Source: JANPIX01 sp031425195
GTDB lineage: Bacteria > Pseudomonadota > Alphaproteobacteria > Rhodobacterales > Rhodobacteraceae
Direction of reading: 5' to 3'
DNA length: 64,000 nucleotides
Assembly (NCBI GenBank): GCA_031425195.1
Contig: JANPIX010000001.1
Location: 124,001-188,000, forward strand
Shown: positions 1 to 8,797 of the stretch, one piece after another
Layout of the letters: every line of letters begins with the position of its first letter
Numbering within the stretch: the first letter of the stretch is position 1
Position numbers and translations under genes: made by a program
The notes under the pieces: generated by a model
What the model was told of the DNA's origin: nothing
The model's database searches: none
Seen by the model: the letters and a program-made list of their open reading frames with translations, nothing else

Positions 1-998
1 GCCAGCACCTCGCTCGCCTTCAGTTTGGCCATGGCCATGTCGGCATCGGTCACCGTCTTCTGATCGAACCGCCATGCGGCATCCCACGTCAACAACTCGG
101 CGGCTCGCAGTTCCATGGCCATATCGGCCAGTTTGAACGAAACGCCTTGAAATTTGCCGATGGCCTGGCCGAACTGCTGGCGTTCTGCGGCATAGGCGAT
201 GGCAAGCTGCAATGCGCGGTCGGCCCGGCCCAGACAGGTGGCCGCGACTTGCAGACGCGTGGCCCCCAGCCATTCGTTCGCAACCTCAAACCCCTTGTGC
301 ACCTCGCCCAGCACCTGTGCGGCGGGCAGCCTGCAATTGTCGAACTCGAGGATCGAATTGGTATATCCCCGGTGACTGACGTTGCCATAGCCGTTCCGCA
401 CAGCAAAGCCAGGGGTGCCCTTGTCGACGAAAAAGGCGGTGATCCGTTTCTTCGGGCCACGCGGTGTCGTCTCTTCGCCGGTTGCCATGAAGACGATGGC
501 AAAGCCCGCGATGTCGGCATGGCTGATGAAATGCTTGGTTCCGTTCAGAACCCAGTCACCGCCGTCTTCGGCACGCGCCGTGGCCTTCATTCCGCGCAAA
601 TCAGACCCGGCACCCGGTTCCGTCATCGCAAGGCAATCCCATGTTTCGCCCCGGATGCAGGGCATCAGATACCGTTCCTTCTGTTCCGCAGTACCAGCAA
701 GCAAGATGTTCGACGGCCGCGCCACGCAAGTCCAGTGAAGCGCGTAATTCGCCCGGCCAAGTTCGCGTTCGTACAGCAACCACGTCAGGGTATCGAGCCC
801 GGCCCCCCCAACCTCGGCAGGCATGTTCGCGGCGTACAGCCCGGCGGCGATGGCCTTGGCCTGCACATCGCGGATCACTTCCATCGGCAGATGGCCTGTG
901 CGTTCCACCAATGCCTCGTGCGGATAGAGTTCGGCCTCGACAAAGGCGCGTGTCGTTTCCGCCACCATGCGCTGTTCGTCGGTCAGACCAAAGTGCAT
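1..998 (-). CDS. Acyl-CoA dehydrogenase (3' end outside window)
   Basis: The visible 332 codons form the FAD-dependent acyl-CoA dehydrogenase fold, which introduces an alpha-beta double bond into an acyl-CoA thioester and passes electrons to ETF. The flavin-side signature TEPGAGSD is at about residues 126-133, and the helical C-terminal domain follows until the window edge cuts the gene. The start ATG at 998 overlaps the TGA of the upstream fused carnitine dehydrogenase gene by one base (TGATG), so the two are probably translated together. That placement suggests a role with carnitine-derived or short-chain acyl-CoA, but the substrate cannot be read from the sequence. The family assignment is firm; the pathway role is inference. 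Confidence 0.9.
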   Translation of the reverse strand, partial: MHFGLTDEQRMVAETTRAFVEAELYPHEALVERTGHLPMEVIRDVQAKAIAAGLYAANMPAEVGGAGLDTLTWLLYERELGRANYALHWTCVARPSNILLAGTAEQKERYLMPCIRGETWDCLAMTEPGAGSDLRGMKATARAEDGGDWVLNGTKHFISHADIAGFAIVFMATGEETTPRGPKKRITAFFVDKGTPGFAVRNGYGNVSHRGYTNSILEFDNCRLPAAQVLGEVHKGFEVANEWLGATRLQVAATCLGRADRALQLAIAYAAERQQFGQAIGKFQGVSFKLADMAMELRAAELLTWDAAWRFDQKTVTDADMAMAKLKASEVL

Positions 999-2455
999 CA
1001 CACGCGCCCCCTGCCGACGAACCTGCCCGCGCCATCCGGCAGCGGCAGGCGTCCGTGTGCGGCTGCAATCGGCAGCAACCGGTCAAGCACGGCAGACCCC
1101 GCCGCACAGGTCTTGCCCGCCGCCATGTCGACGTGAAGCAGCATCTGTTCGACTGTCGCCACCACCGTGTCGCCGCGCAGGAGCCGGATGAAGATGTGCA
1201 GCCGTTTCTGATCGGCCATTAGAACCTGAAGCGTGCCAGTCAGCACATCGCCCAGTTTGGCCTCATCCAGATGCACCACATGACTTTCCGCGGTATAATA
1301 GCTATGCCCGCCAGCCACATAGGCCATGTCGGCCCCGATCAGCCGCAAGAAGGCGTCACAGGTTTCGGACCCGGCAAACAGATACCGGCTTTCGGTCATG
1401 TGCCCGTTATAATCGATCCAGCCGGGCAGCACCTGCATCTGCGCCAAGACAAGGGGGGTGCCCTGCGGGGCTGCGTCGTGAAAGGCGGCGGCGCGGCGGG
1501 CGTCGTGTTCCCGCAGCACACGACCTGCGCCCCAGTTGCGGTCTTTCAATGCCCGCAGGAACCCGACCAGATTGCTGTCGCGAATACGTTCCAGTTCGCG
1601 GATGCTGTGATGGCCCGACTGGGCATCCGACTGGCCGGCAATCAGATCGACAAGTTCATCAGTGAATTCAGGCACATCGGTCAGTTTCGTCCAAGGCCAC
1701 TGCAGACACGGGCCGAATTGCGCCATGAAGTGACGCATTCCAGCCTCGCCACCTGCCACGCGGTAGGTTTCGAACAGGCCCATCTGGCCCCAGCGCAGAC
1801 CGAAACCCATGCGGATCGCTTCGTCGATTTCTTCGGTCGTGGCGACCCCGTCCTTGACGAGCCAAAGTGCCTCACGCCAGACCGCCTCCAGAAAGCGATC
1901 GGCGATGTGCGCGTCGATTTCCTTGCGGACGTGGAGCGGGAACATGCCGATTTCGCGGAGCGTTTCCTTAACCTTTTCAACGAGTTCCGGGTTTGTTAAT
2001 GGCGACGGGACAACTTCGGCCAGCGGCAAAAGGTAGACCGGGTTGAAGGGATGCGCGACGAAGATTACCGAGGGGTCGGCAGCGCCTTGCTGCAGTTCGC
2101 TTGGCTTGAACCCGCTGGTGGAGGAGCCGATGGGGATACCGTGGCTTGATTGTTGGATCTGTGCAAAGACGCGGTGTTTGAGGTCAAGCCGTTCGCTGAC
2201 GGATTCCTGAATGTATTCAGCACCTTCGACAGCCTCGGTGATCGACGCGGCAAAGGTCAGTCGACCCTCGGCAAGTTGCGGAAGGTCAGACAGGGCGGGA
2301 AGCGAGGCGCGGGCGTTGGCCAGAACTTCGGCGATCTTGCGGCTGGCTTCGGGATCGGGGTCGAAGATCGCTACATCCCAGCCGTTCAGCAAAAAGCGCG
2401 CGGCCCATCCGCCGCCGATGACACCGCCGCCGATGATTGCCGCTTTTCTTGTCAT
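998..2455 (-). CDS. cdhA: Fused L-carnitine dehydrogenase / betainyl-CoA thioesterase
   Basis: The 485-residue protein joins two enzymes. Residues 1-320 are a 3-hydroxyacyl-CoA-dehydrogenase-like NAD enzyme with a Rossmann GGGVIG at 9-14 and HPFNP at 135-139. Residues from about 335 onward form a hot-dog 4HBT thioesterase with DYNGHM at 348-353. Fusions of this shape are known as L-carnitine dehydrogenase (carnitine to 3-dehydrocarnitine) joined to a betainyl-CoA thioesterase, which in Pseudomonas are separate cdhA and cdhB. The BKACE-type cdhC gene lies 66 bases upstream on the same strand and a cdhR-like regulator is divergent, which supports this reading over a generic hydroxyacyl-CoA dehydrogenase. 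Its stop overlaps the acyl-CoA dehydrogenase start. Confidence 0.88.
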   Translation of the reverse strand: MTRKAAIIGGGVIGGGWAARFLLNGWDVAIFDPDPEASRKIAEVLANARASLPALSDLPQLAEGRLTFAASITEAVEGAEYIQESVSERLDLKHRVFAQIQQSSHGIPIGSSTSGFKPSELQQGAADPSVIFVAHPFNPVYLLPLAEVVPSPLTNPELVEKVKETLREIGMFPLHVRKEIDAHIADRFLEAVWREALWLVKDGVATTEEIDEAIRMGFGLRWGQMGLFETYRVAGGEAGMRHFMAQFGPCLQWPWTKLTDVPEFTDELVDLIAGQSDAQSGHHSIRELERIRDSNLVGFLRALKDRNWGAGRVLREHDARRAAAFHDAAPQGTPLVLAQMQVLPGWIDYNGHMTESRYLFAGSETCDAFLRLIGADMAYVAGGHSYYTAESHVVHLDEAKLGDVLTGTLQVLMADQKRLHIFIRLLRGDTVVATVEQMLLHVDMAAGKTCAAGSAVLDRLLPIAAAHGRLPLPDGAGRFVGRGRV

Positions 2456-2482
2456 GCCGTGTCCATTCCTGCCGTCAATTCT

Positions 2483-2512
2483 GCGTATGTTTCGCGTATG
2501 TCATGCGTATGT
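2483..2512. repeat. Three 11-bp-phased GCGTATGT direct repeats
   Basis: GCGTATGT occurs at 2483, 2494 and 2505, exactly 11 bases apart, between the cdhC stop and the fused cdhA start. About one helical turn separates the copies, so a protein could contact one face of the DNA. In the transcript the repeats read ACATACGC. A nine-codon open frame (MTYAKHTQN) also runs through them on the coding strand. No function is known. Confidence 0.6.
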
Positions 2513-2521
2513 TTTCTGTAC

Positions 2522-3433
2522 CTACAGCGGCAATGGAGCGCGCTTTTCCAGTTTCAGTTTCACCCTGACCTCGGCCGGGGTCAGAACCCGCGCGCCAAGC
2601 GCCGTGATGATGCCCGCCGCACGTTCGACAAGTTGGGCGTTCGTCGCAAGGACGCCTTTTTCGAGCCACAGATTGTCTTCCAGACCGACCCGCACATTAC
2701 CGCCCGCCAGCACCGAGGCGGCGACATAGGGCATCTGATTGCGACCGATGGAGAACGCCGACCAATGCCAATCGGCGGGCACGTTGGCCACCATCGCCAT
2801 GAAGGTGTGCAGATCATCCGGTGCGCCCCACGGAACCCCCATGCACAACTGCACGAGGACTGGGGCCGGGATCACACCTTCCCGGACCAGTTCCTTGGCG
2901 AACCACAGGTGGCCTGTATCAAACGCCTCGATCTCGATACGAACGCCTGCGTCGCGCATGCGGGTGCCCATGTCGCGCAGCATGCCGGGTGTGTTGACCA
3001 TCACATAGTCGGCCTCGTTGAAGTTCATCGTGCCGCAATCGAGCGTGCAGATTTCGGGGCGGCATTCGACCACATGCGCCACGCGTTCCGCCGCACCCGC
3101 CATGTCCGACCGGGACGACGCCGTCATGCCTTCGGTGCCGTCAAACAGAAGATCACCGCCCATGCCTGCCGTCAGGTTCAACACCACGTCGGTGGCGCTG
3201 TCGCGGATACGTTCGGTCACTTCACGGTACAGGCGCAGGTCGCGGCTGGGCTTGCCGGTTTCGGGGTCACGGACATGGCAATGCACAACTGCCGCCCCGG
3301 CCTTGGCGGCGGCGATGGCGCTTTCGGCGATCTGCGCGGGGCTGCGCGGAACATGCGGGCTGCGGTCCTGAGTGCTGCCGGATCCGGTGACGGCGCAGGT
3401 GATGAACACCTCTTTGTTCATGGTAAGCGGCAT
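2522..3433 (-). CDS. cdhC: 3-dehydrocarnitine cleavage enzyme, BKACE family (DUF849)
   Basis: This 303-residue protein belongs to the beta-keto acid cleavage enzyme family, TIM-barrel zinc enzymes that condense a beta-keto acid with acetyl-CoA. The metal-binding HCHVRD motif is at residues 51-56. The CdhC subgroup converts 3-dehydrocarnitine and acetyl-CoA to betainyl-CoA and acetoacetate. That reaction fits between the two activities of the downstream fused dehydrogenase/thioesterase, which would make and then hydrolyse betainyl-CoA to glycine betaine. ATG at 3433 is preceded by AGGGGG at good spacing; a second ATG four codons later is less well supported. Family certain, substrate from context. 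Confidence 0.87.
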   Translation of the reverse strand: MPLTMNKEVFITCAVTGSGSTQDRSPHVPRSPAQIAESAIAAAKAGAAVVHCHVRDPETGKPSRDLRLYREVTERIRDSATDVVLNLTAGMGGDLLFDGTEGMTASSRSDMAGAAERVAHVVECRPEICTLDCGTMNFNEADYVMVNTPGMLRDMGTRMRDAGVRIEIEAFDTGHLWFAKELVREGVIPAPVLVQLCMGVPWGAPDDLHTFMAMVANVPADWHWSAFSIGRNQMPYVAASVLAGGNVRVGLEDNLWLEKGVLATNAQLVERAAGIITALGARVLTPAEVRVKLKLEKRAPLPL

Positions 3434-3506
3434 CGTGACCCCCTGTTATGTCGGAGGTTACAATAGACCCATTGTCAGGTTCCGGTTGACGATTTACGAA
3501 AGGGAT

Positions 3507-4493
3507 ATGGCAATTTCCGAAACCATCTTTGCGCCCTCTGCCGCGCCTTTGACCATCGCGATTCTGATTTTGCCGCAGGCGTCCATTCTGGAAGTGGCGT
3601 CGACGCTTGATCCGTTGCGGTCGGCCAACCGGCATCTGGGGAACGAGGTTTACCGCTGGCGCATCGTTTCGCCTGATGGTGCGGCGGTGCCGTTGACTTG
3701 TGGTATCGAGTTGCCTTCCAGCGGACGATTAACGGCGGCGGCAGATGCGGATGCGCTGATCGTGATTGCGGGCTACCGGCAATCGGAAATGGCGACGGCA
3801 CCCCTGATCCGTGATCTGTCACGGATGGCGTTTCGGTTTCGCGCCATCGGCGGCATTGATGCGGGGGGATGGGTTCTGGCGCGGGCCGGGTTGTTGCGTG
3901 GACACAGGGCCACGGTGCATTGGGAAGACCTTGAAGATTTTGCGGCAGCCCACCCGGATACCGACGTGGTGCCCGACAGATTTGTGATCGACCGCAACAG
4001 GTTCACCGCCGGGGGGGCGTCGCCCGCAGCCGACATGATGCTGCATCTGATCCGCGCGCGCCAGGGCCCGGCGTTGGCATTGCAGGTGGCTGCGTCGTTT
4101 CTGACCACCGCGCGCGAGGGTGGTGAAGCGCAGACTGTCGCCGCGACGCCCGACCCGCGCCTTGACCCCCGCGTGGCGCAGGCGATTGCGCGGATGGATG
4201 CGGCGCTGGATGCGCCGCAGACAGTTGCGATGCTCGCGGCGTCGGTCGGATTGACCCCGCGCCGCCTTGAGACGTTGTTTCATGAGAATGTGGCGATGAC
4301 GCCGGGGGCGTATGGATTGACCCTGCGGTTGGCCGCCGCGCGGCGGATGATCACAGATACGCGCCACCCTTTGGCCGAAGTGGCGCTGCGGTCAGGGTTT
4401 GCGTCAGCGTCCAGCCTGAGCCGCGCATTTCGCAGACACTATGGCCAAGCGCCGTCTGCGTTGCGATTGCGGTCGCGCCCGGTTCAGTTCTAA
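3507..4493 (+). CDS. cdhR: GlxA-type AraC-family regulator, probable carnitine regulator CdhR
   Basis: About 328 residues: an N-terminal DJ-1/PfpI-like ligand domain (roughly 10-190) and a C-terminal AraC helix-turn-helix domain (roughly 230-328). CdhR, which activates carnitine catabolism in Pseudomonas, has this architecture, and here the gene is divergent from cdhC, the usual position for the activator. The start is uncertain. ATG at 3507 gives the usual family N-terminus but its AAAGGG lies only two bases upstream; longer open frame exists to 3372. The stop overlaps the convergent MgtC-like gene. Confidence 0.83.
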   Translation: MAISETIFAPSAAPLTIAILILPQASILEVASTLDPLRSANRHLGNEVYRWRIVSPDGAAVPLTCGIELPSSGRLTAAADADALIVIAGYRQSEMATAPLIRDLSRMAFRFRAIGGIDAGGWVLARAGLLRGHRATVHWEDLEDFAAAHPDTDVVPDRFVIDRNRFTAGGASPAADMMLHLIRARQGPALALQVAASFLTTAREGGEAQTVAATPDPRLDPRVAQAIARMDAALDAPQTVAMLAASVGLTPRRLETLFHENVAMTPGAYGLTLRLAAARRMITDTRHPLAEVALRSGFASASSLSRAFRRHYGQAPSALRLRSRPVQF

Positions 4494-4954
4494 TCGGCGT
4501 CCTGTTCGTCGGCCGCTTTCTGAGCAACCTCTTTGAGTGGTTTTACAAGGCGCAGGCCAAGGTAGGTAACCACGCTCAGGATGATCGCGATGTCGATCAG
4601 GCCATAACCGACGGCCACGCCCAAGGCACCCGTGGCCCACAGGCTTGCCGCGGTGGCGGTGCCGGTGGCGCGGTCGCCCTGTTTCAGGATCGCGCCGCCG
4701 CCGATGAAACCGACGCCGGTGATCAACCCTTCCAGCACCTTTGACTGTTCCTGCGAATCCGCACCAAGAACCCCGATGGCGATGGAGACAAAGCCGCAGG
4801 CGGCCATCGCCACCAAGGGAAATGTGCGCAGACCGGCGCTGCGTTCTTCCTGTTCGCGGTTCCAGCCGATGGGAACGGCCAGCAGATAGGCGATGGTCAG
4901 GTTTATCAGATGGTCAAGGGCTTCGCGGGCATCAAACGCATTGATCAGGTCCAT
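4490..4954 (-). CDS. MgtC/SapB-family membrane protein
   Basis: A 154-residue inner-membrane protein with about four hydrophobic segments and the MgtC-family N-terminal pattern: a short helix, then IGWNREQEERSAGLRTF, then a glycine-rich GVGFIGGGAIL stretch. MgtC proteins help cells cope with low magnesium and modulate the ATP synthase in some pathogens. The short length, without the C-terminal ACT-like domain of true MgtC, matches the SapB/YhiD branch. ATG at 4954 has AAGGAA five bases upstream; longer open frame before it is antisense to the next gene region and not needed. The stop overlaps that of cdhR, so the two genes are convergent. No Mg-sensing leader was seen. Confidence 0.85.
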   Translation of the reverse strand: MDLINAFDAREALDHLINLTIAYLLAVPIGWNREQEERSAGLRTFPLVAMAACGFVSIAIGVLGADSQEQSKVLEGLITGVGFIGGGAILKQGDRATGTATAASLWATGALGVAVGYGLIDIAIILSVVTYLGLRLVKPLKEVAQKAADEQDAD

Positions 4955-4964
4955 GCCCGTTCCT

Positions 4965-7022
4965 TTATGGTTGGCCGGTCTGTCCAGCCTCCACCAAACC
5001 CCGTCCACGCAGCAGCGGTTCCACCCCGGGCATGTGCCCACGGAACCGTGTATACAGCGTTTCGGCGTCTTCTGATCCGCCCGCGCCAAGGATGAACCGT
5101 TCAAGCCGCCGGGCGGTTTCGGGATCAAAGGGATCGCCCGCCTCCTCAAAGGCGGCGAAGGCATCGGCGTCCATGACTTCGGACCACATGTAGCTGTAGT
5201 AGCCCGATGAATAGCCGTCGCCCGAAAAGACATGGGCGAATTGCGGGGTGGCGTGGCGCATCCGGATGGCGCGGGGCATGCCAAGGGTGTTCAGAGTATC
5301 CGTCTGCGCCGCCATCGGGTCGGCAGGGGCGGGACCGGCATGAAATTCCAGATCGACCATGGCCGAGGAGATGAATTCAACGGTGGCGAAGGCCTGATCA
5401 TAGGTGCCTGCCGCGAGCAGTCTGTCGCGCAATTCGGCGGGCATCGGCGCGCCGGTTTTCCAGTGCCGGGCGTGGCGGTCCAGAACCTCGGGCACTTCGA
5501 GCCAGTGTTCGTAAAGCTGGCTTGGCAGTTCCACGAAATCGCGCGCCACGCTGGTGCCGCTGATGAATTCATAGGTGACGTTGGACAGCATCTGATGCAG
5601 GGCATGGCCGAATTCGTGGAACAGGGTGCGGGCGTCGTCATAGGACAGAAGGGCGGGATCACCCTTGGCGAAGTTGCAGACGTTCACCACGATCGGGCGT
5701 TGGTCGCCGCCGAGTTTCTTCTGGCTGCGCATGGCCGAACACCACGCACCCGAGCGTTTTGAGGCGCGGGCGAAGTAGTCGCCAAGGAACACCGCGATGT
5801 GGCGACCGTCGCGCAGCACTTCCCAGCCGCGCACGTCGGCGTGGTAAAAGGGGCCGGGCAGTTCGCGGAACGTCAGGCCGAACAGCCGGGTTGCGCAGTC
5901 GAACTGGGCGGCCAGCATGGCGTCGAGCGACAGGTAGGGTTTGAGGATGGCCTCATCCAGATCATGTTCGGCCTTGCGGCGGCGTTCAGAGTAAAAGCGC
6001 CAGTCCCAGGGTTCCAGTTCGCCATTGATGCCATCGTCCTGCATCATGGATTGCAGGATGGTGGCGTCGGCGGCGGCCTTGCGTTTGGCGGGTTCCCAGA
6101 CGCGCAGCAGCAAGTCACGGACGGCCTGCGGCGTCTTGGCCATTTCGGGTTCAAGTTTGAAGTCGGCAAAGGAGGCATAGCCCAGAAGCGTTGCCCGTTC
6201 GTGGCGCAGGGCAAGGGTTTCGGCGGCAATGGCGCGGTTGTCCTGTGCGTTGCCGTTGGCACCGCGTGCGACCCACGCCTCATACGCGCGTTTGCGCAGG
6301 TTGCGCTTGGGGCTGAACTGCAGGAAGGGGACGATGAGGGATCGGTTGAGGGTGACGACCGGGCCATCGGCACCACGTTCGGCACCGGCGGCGCGGGCGG
6401 TGTCGATGACGAAATCGGGCAGGCCCTGCAGATCATCTTCGGCCAGCGGCATGAACCAGTCACGTTCTTCGGCCAGAAGGTTCTGGCTGAAGGCGGTACC
6501 CAGCACGGCAAGGCGGGATTTGACATCGGTCATGCGGGCGGCGGTGTCGCCTTGCAGGCGGGCACCGGCGCGGACGAACATGCGGTTGTAAAGCTCCAGC
6601 ACACGCAACTGTTCGGGGGTCAGCGACAGGGTTTCGCGCGATTGCCACAGGGTTTCGATGCGCGAGAACAGCGCCTTGTTGTTCGTGATCTCGCTTGAAT
6701 ACGCGCTCATCTTCGGGGCGAGATCGCGCATCAGCGCCTCGCGTGCGTCGGTGCTGTCGGCCCCGGCGAGGTTGTAGAAGACGCCCGACACACGGCCTAA
6801 CAGATCATCGGCCTGCTCCATCGCCTCGACCGTATTGGCGAAGGTGGGGGGTTCGGGGTTGTCGGAGATGGCCTGCGTCGCGGCGCGGGCGCGGCGCAGG
6901 GCTTCGTCAAAGGCGGGGGCGAAATCGGTATCGTTCAGGGCCGCAAAGGGCGGCAGGCCGAAGGGCGTATCCCATGGTTGCAACAGAGGATTTGTCATGT
7001 GCTGATCCATCTTTCCCGTCAT
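4965..7022 (-). CDS. M3-family zinc metallopeptidase (oligopeptidase A / Dcp type)
   Basis: A 685-residue thimet-oligopeptidase-like enzyme that cleaves short peptides in the cytoplasm. The zinc motif HEFGH is at 469-473, and the expected downstream region with the conserved Tyr/Gly-rich GDGYSSGYYSYMWSEV segment is intact near the C-terminus. It could be oligopeptidase A or peptidyl-dipeptidase Dcp; length fits both. ATG at 7022 overlaps the stop of the permease gene (ATGA), while ATG at 6998 has a GGAAAG further upstream and is a possible alternative. Coupling to an amino-acid or peptide uptake permease suggests imported peptides or turnover products as substrates, which is inference. Confidence 0.9.
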   Translation of the reverse strand: MTGKMDQHMTNPLLQPWDTPFGLPPFAALNDTDFAPAFDEALRRARAATQAISDNPEPPTFANTVEAMEQADDLLGRVSGVFYNLAGADSTDAREALMRDLAPKMSAYSSEITNNKALFSRIETLWQSRETLSLTPEQLRVLELYNRMFVRAGARLQGDTAARMTDVKSRLAVLGTAFSQNLLAEERDWFMPLAEDDLQGLPDFVIDTARAAGAERGADGPVVTLNRSLIVPFLQFSPKRNLRKRAYEAWVARGANGNAQDNRAIAAETLALRHERATLLGYASFADFKLEPEMAKTPQAVRDLLLRVWEPAKRKAAADATILQSMMQDDGINGELEPWDWRFYSERRRKAEHDLDEAILKPYLSLDAMLAAQFDCATRLFGLTFRELPGPFYHADVRGWEVLRDGRHIAVFLGDYFARASKRSGAWCSAMRSQKKLGGDQRPIVVNVCNFAKGDPALLSYDDARTLFHEFGHALHQMLSNVTYEFISGTSVARDFVELPSQLYEHWLEVPEVLDRHARHWKTGAPMPAELRDRLLAAGTYDQAFATVEFISSAMVDLEFHAGPAPADPMAAQTDTLNTLGMPRAIRMRHATPQFAHVFSGDGYSSGYYSYMWSEVMDADAFAAFEEAGDPFDPETARRLERFILGAGGSEDAETLYTRFRGHMPGVEPLLRGRGLVEAGQTGQP

Positions 7023-7822
7023 TCCCCGTTGTGCCCCTTGTTCCGCAACCGCGCCTCGACCCGGCGAAGCACGAGGCTGAGGCTGATTGTCATTGTCAGA
7101 TAGATCAGGGCCACGACATTGTAAGTCTCGAAATATCGGAAATTCCCGGCGGCCGTCACCTTGCCGAGTTGCGTGACGTCGCCGACGCCCAGCACGGACA
7201 CAAGCGAACTGTCCTTCACCATTGCCACGAAGTCGTTGCCAAGGGGCGGCAGGATCATGCGAAACGCTTGGGGAAAGACGATGTGGCGGAACCGCTGCCA
7301 GCCGGACAGACCAAGTGCGCTTGCCGCCTCCACCTGACCATGGTCAACCGCTTGCAGACCGGCGCGAAAAATCTCGGCCAGAAAGGCGGAATAGGCGAGC
7401 ATCAGGGCGATGACGGCGCGGTAAAGCAAAGGAAAATCACGGGTCTTGACCGGTTCCCAGCCGAACAGGCCGCCAACGGCATTCAACCCTTCGATCAGCA
7501 AGGGCACACCGGCGAAGGCCACGTAAAGCAGCAGCACGATGATCGGTATGCCGCGCATGATTTCGATGTAGAACCGGGCAATCTGGCGCAGGACGATGAA
7601 CCGCGACAATCCGGCCAGTGCCAGAAGCAGGCCGATGATGCAGGCCCCGGCATAGGCCACCGCCGTGACCACGACCGTGATCCAGATGCCTTTTGCCAGT
7701 GTGTTCAGCACCTGCGCGTAAAGATCATCGGCCAGAACACGATAAAACAGCCACATGCCAATCGCGATGATCAGCAGCAGCCAATAGGGAAAGTCGCGGT
7801 CCGGGCGGGAGTGGGGGGTCAT
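7019..7822 (-). CDS. Polar amino-acid ABC transporter permease
   Basis: A 267-residue HisM/GlnP-type inner-membrane permease with five or so hydrophobic segments. The EAA loop that docks with the ATPase is visible as EAASALGLSGWQRFRHIVFP in the last third. The binding-protein gene lies 43 bases upstream and the M3 peptidase gene overlaps downstream by four bases. No ATP-binding subunit gene is found beside it, so the complex must borrow one encoded elsewhere. Confidence 0.9.
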   Translation of the reverse strand: MTPHSRPDRDFPYWLLLIIAIGMWLFYRVLADDLYAQVLNTLAKGIWITVVVTAVAYAGACIIGLLLALAGLSRFIVLRQIARFYIEIMRGIPIIVLLLYVAFAGVPLLIEGLNAVGGLFGWEPVKTRDFPLLYRAVIALMLAYSAFLAEIFRAGLQAVDHGQVEAASALGLSGWQRFRHIVFPQAFRMILPPLGNDFVAMVKDSSLVSVLGVGDVTQLGKVTAAGNFRYFETYNVVALIYLTMTISLSLVLRRVEARLRNKGHNGE

Positions 7823-7828
7823 CGGTTT

Positions 7829-7855
7829 GGCCCCGGCACCAAAGGCACCGGGGCC
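7829..7855 (-). other. GC-rich hairpin between binding-protein and permease genes
   Basis: GGCCCCGG (7829-7836) pairs perfectly with CCGGGGCC (7848-7855), and the inner bases extend the stem by two wobble and two GC pairs with a tiny loop. It lies in the 43-base gap after the binding-protein stop. There is no T-run on the transcribed strand, so an mRNA-stabilising or partial-termination element that keeps binding-protein message above permease message is likelier than a full terminator. Confidence 0.55.
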
Positions 7856-7865
7856 GGTTCCGCTG

Positions 7866-8654
7866 TCATTCGCCGAACTTGTAATCCACGAACCATTTCT
7901 GGTTCAGGGCGTCCATGGTGCCATCTGCCTTCATGCTGGCAATCGCCGCGTTCATCGGTGCCACCAGATCCGAGCCTTTCGGGAAGATGAAACCGAAATC
8001 TTCGGCACCAAGCGGGCTGCCCACGATTTTCAGGCTGCCGTTCGACGCGCCGACATAGCCGTTGGCCCCTGTCGAATCTGACAGAACCAGATCGACGTCG
8101 CCTGCCTTGAGCGCCTCCAGCCCCGCGCCGAAGGTTTCGAATGTCTTGATGCGGGGGTTCGCCTCGTTACCGTCCAAGACTTCATAGACGCCGACGTAGA
8201 AGGGCGAGGTGCCGGGCTGTGCCGCCATCAGCAGTTCCGGGTCAGCGGCAAAGGACGCAGCATCGGTAAAGCGGGTTTCATCGCCGCGCACCATCATGAG
8301 CATTTCAGAACGCATGTAAGGTTCAGAAAAGTCGACCTTTTCCTTGCGGTCTTCCTTGATGGTGATGCCGGTCATGCCCAGATCAAACTGCGCTTCGGAC
8401 ACGGCGGGGATCATCGCGTCCCAGCTTGTGTTTTCGTAGGTCACCGTGATGTTCAGGCGTTTTGCGATTTCGGCCATGGCATCGTATTCCCAGCCGATGG
8501 CCTTGCCGTCCTTGTCCAGAAACTGCAGCGGCGGATAGGCGTTTTCCGTGACCACTGTGACCGCGCGGCCTGCAAGATCAGGCACGTCCTGTGCCAGAGC
8601 GGCGGTTGTCGTCAGGCCGAAGGCAAGGGCGGCAAGTGTCGTCGTCAGCTTCAT
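7866..8654 (-). CDS. Family 3 periplasmic amino-acid-binding protein
   Basis: A 262-residue solute-binding protein with a clear signal peptide: positively charged start, hydrophobic stretch and ALAQ cleavage region near residue 22. The body has the SBP_bac_3 pattern, with WEYDAMAEIAKRLN and the DLGMTGITIKEDRKEKVDFSEPY-like segment that contacts the amino-acid ligand (shown here in part). It would deliver a polar amino acid to the permease encoded next. It is first in the minus-strand transcription unit binding protein, permease, peptidase. Ligand unknown. Confidence 0.92.
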   Translation of the reverse strand: MKLTTTLAALAFGLTTTAALAQDVPDLAGRAVTVVTENAYPPLQFLDKDGKAIGWEYDAMAEIAKRLNITVTYENTSWDAMIPAVSEAQFDLGMTGITIKEDRKEKVDFSEPYMRSEMLMMVRGDETRFTDAASFAADPELLMAAQPGTSPFYVGVYEVLDGNEANPRIKTFETFGAGLEALKAGDVDLVLSDSTGANGYVGASNGSLKIVGSPLGAEDFGFIFPKGSDLVAPMNAAIASMKADGTMDALNQKWFVDYKFGE

Positions 8655-8797
8655 GGAAGGCTCCCCGTTTGATATGTTGGCATAATTTTAAGGTGTATTG
8701 GGCGGCAGAGTCCAGCCATGCGCCCGCTGCCCCATGCTGATGAGCATGAATTTCCATCTGGCGGCGTGTGGGGGCGATCGCAGCACCGCGCCATCCG

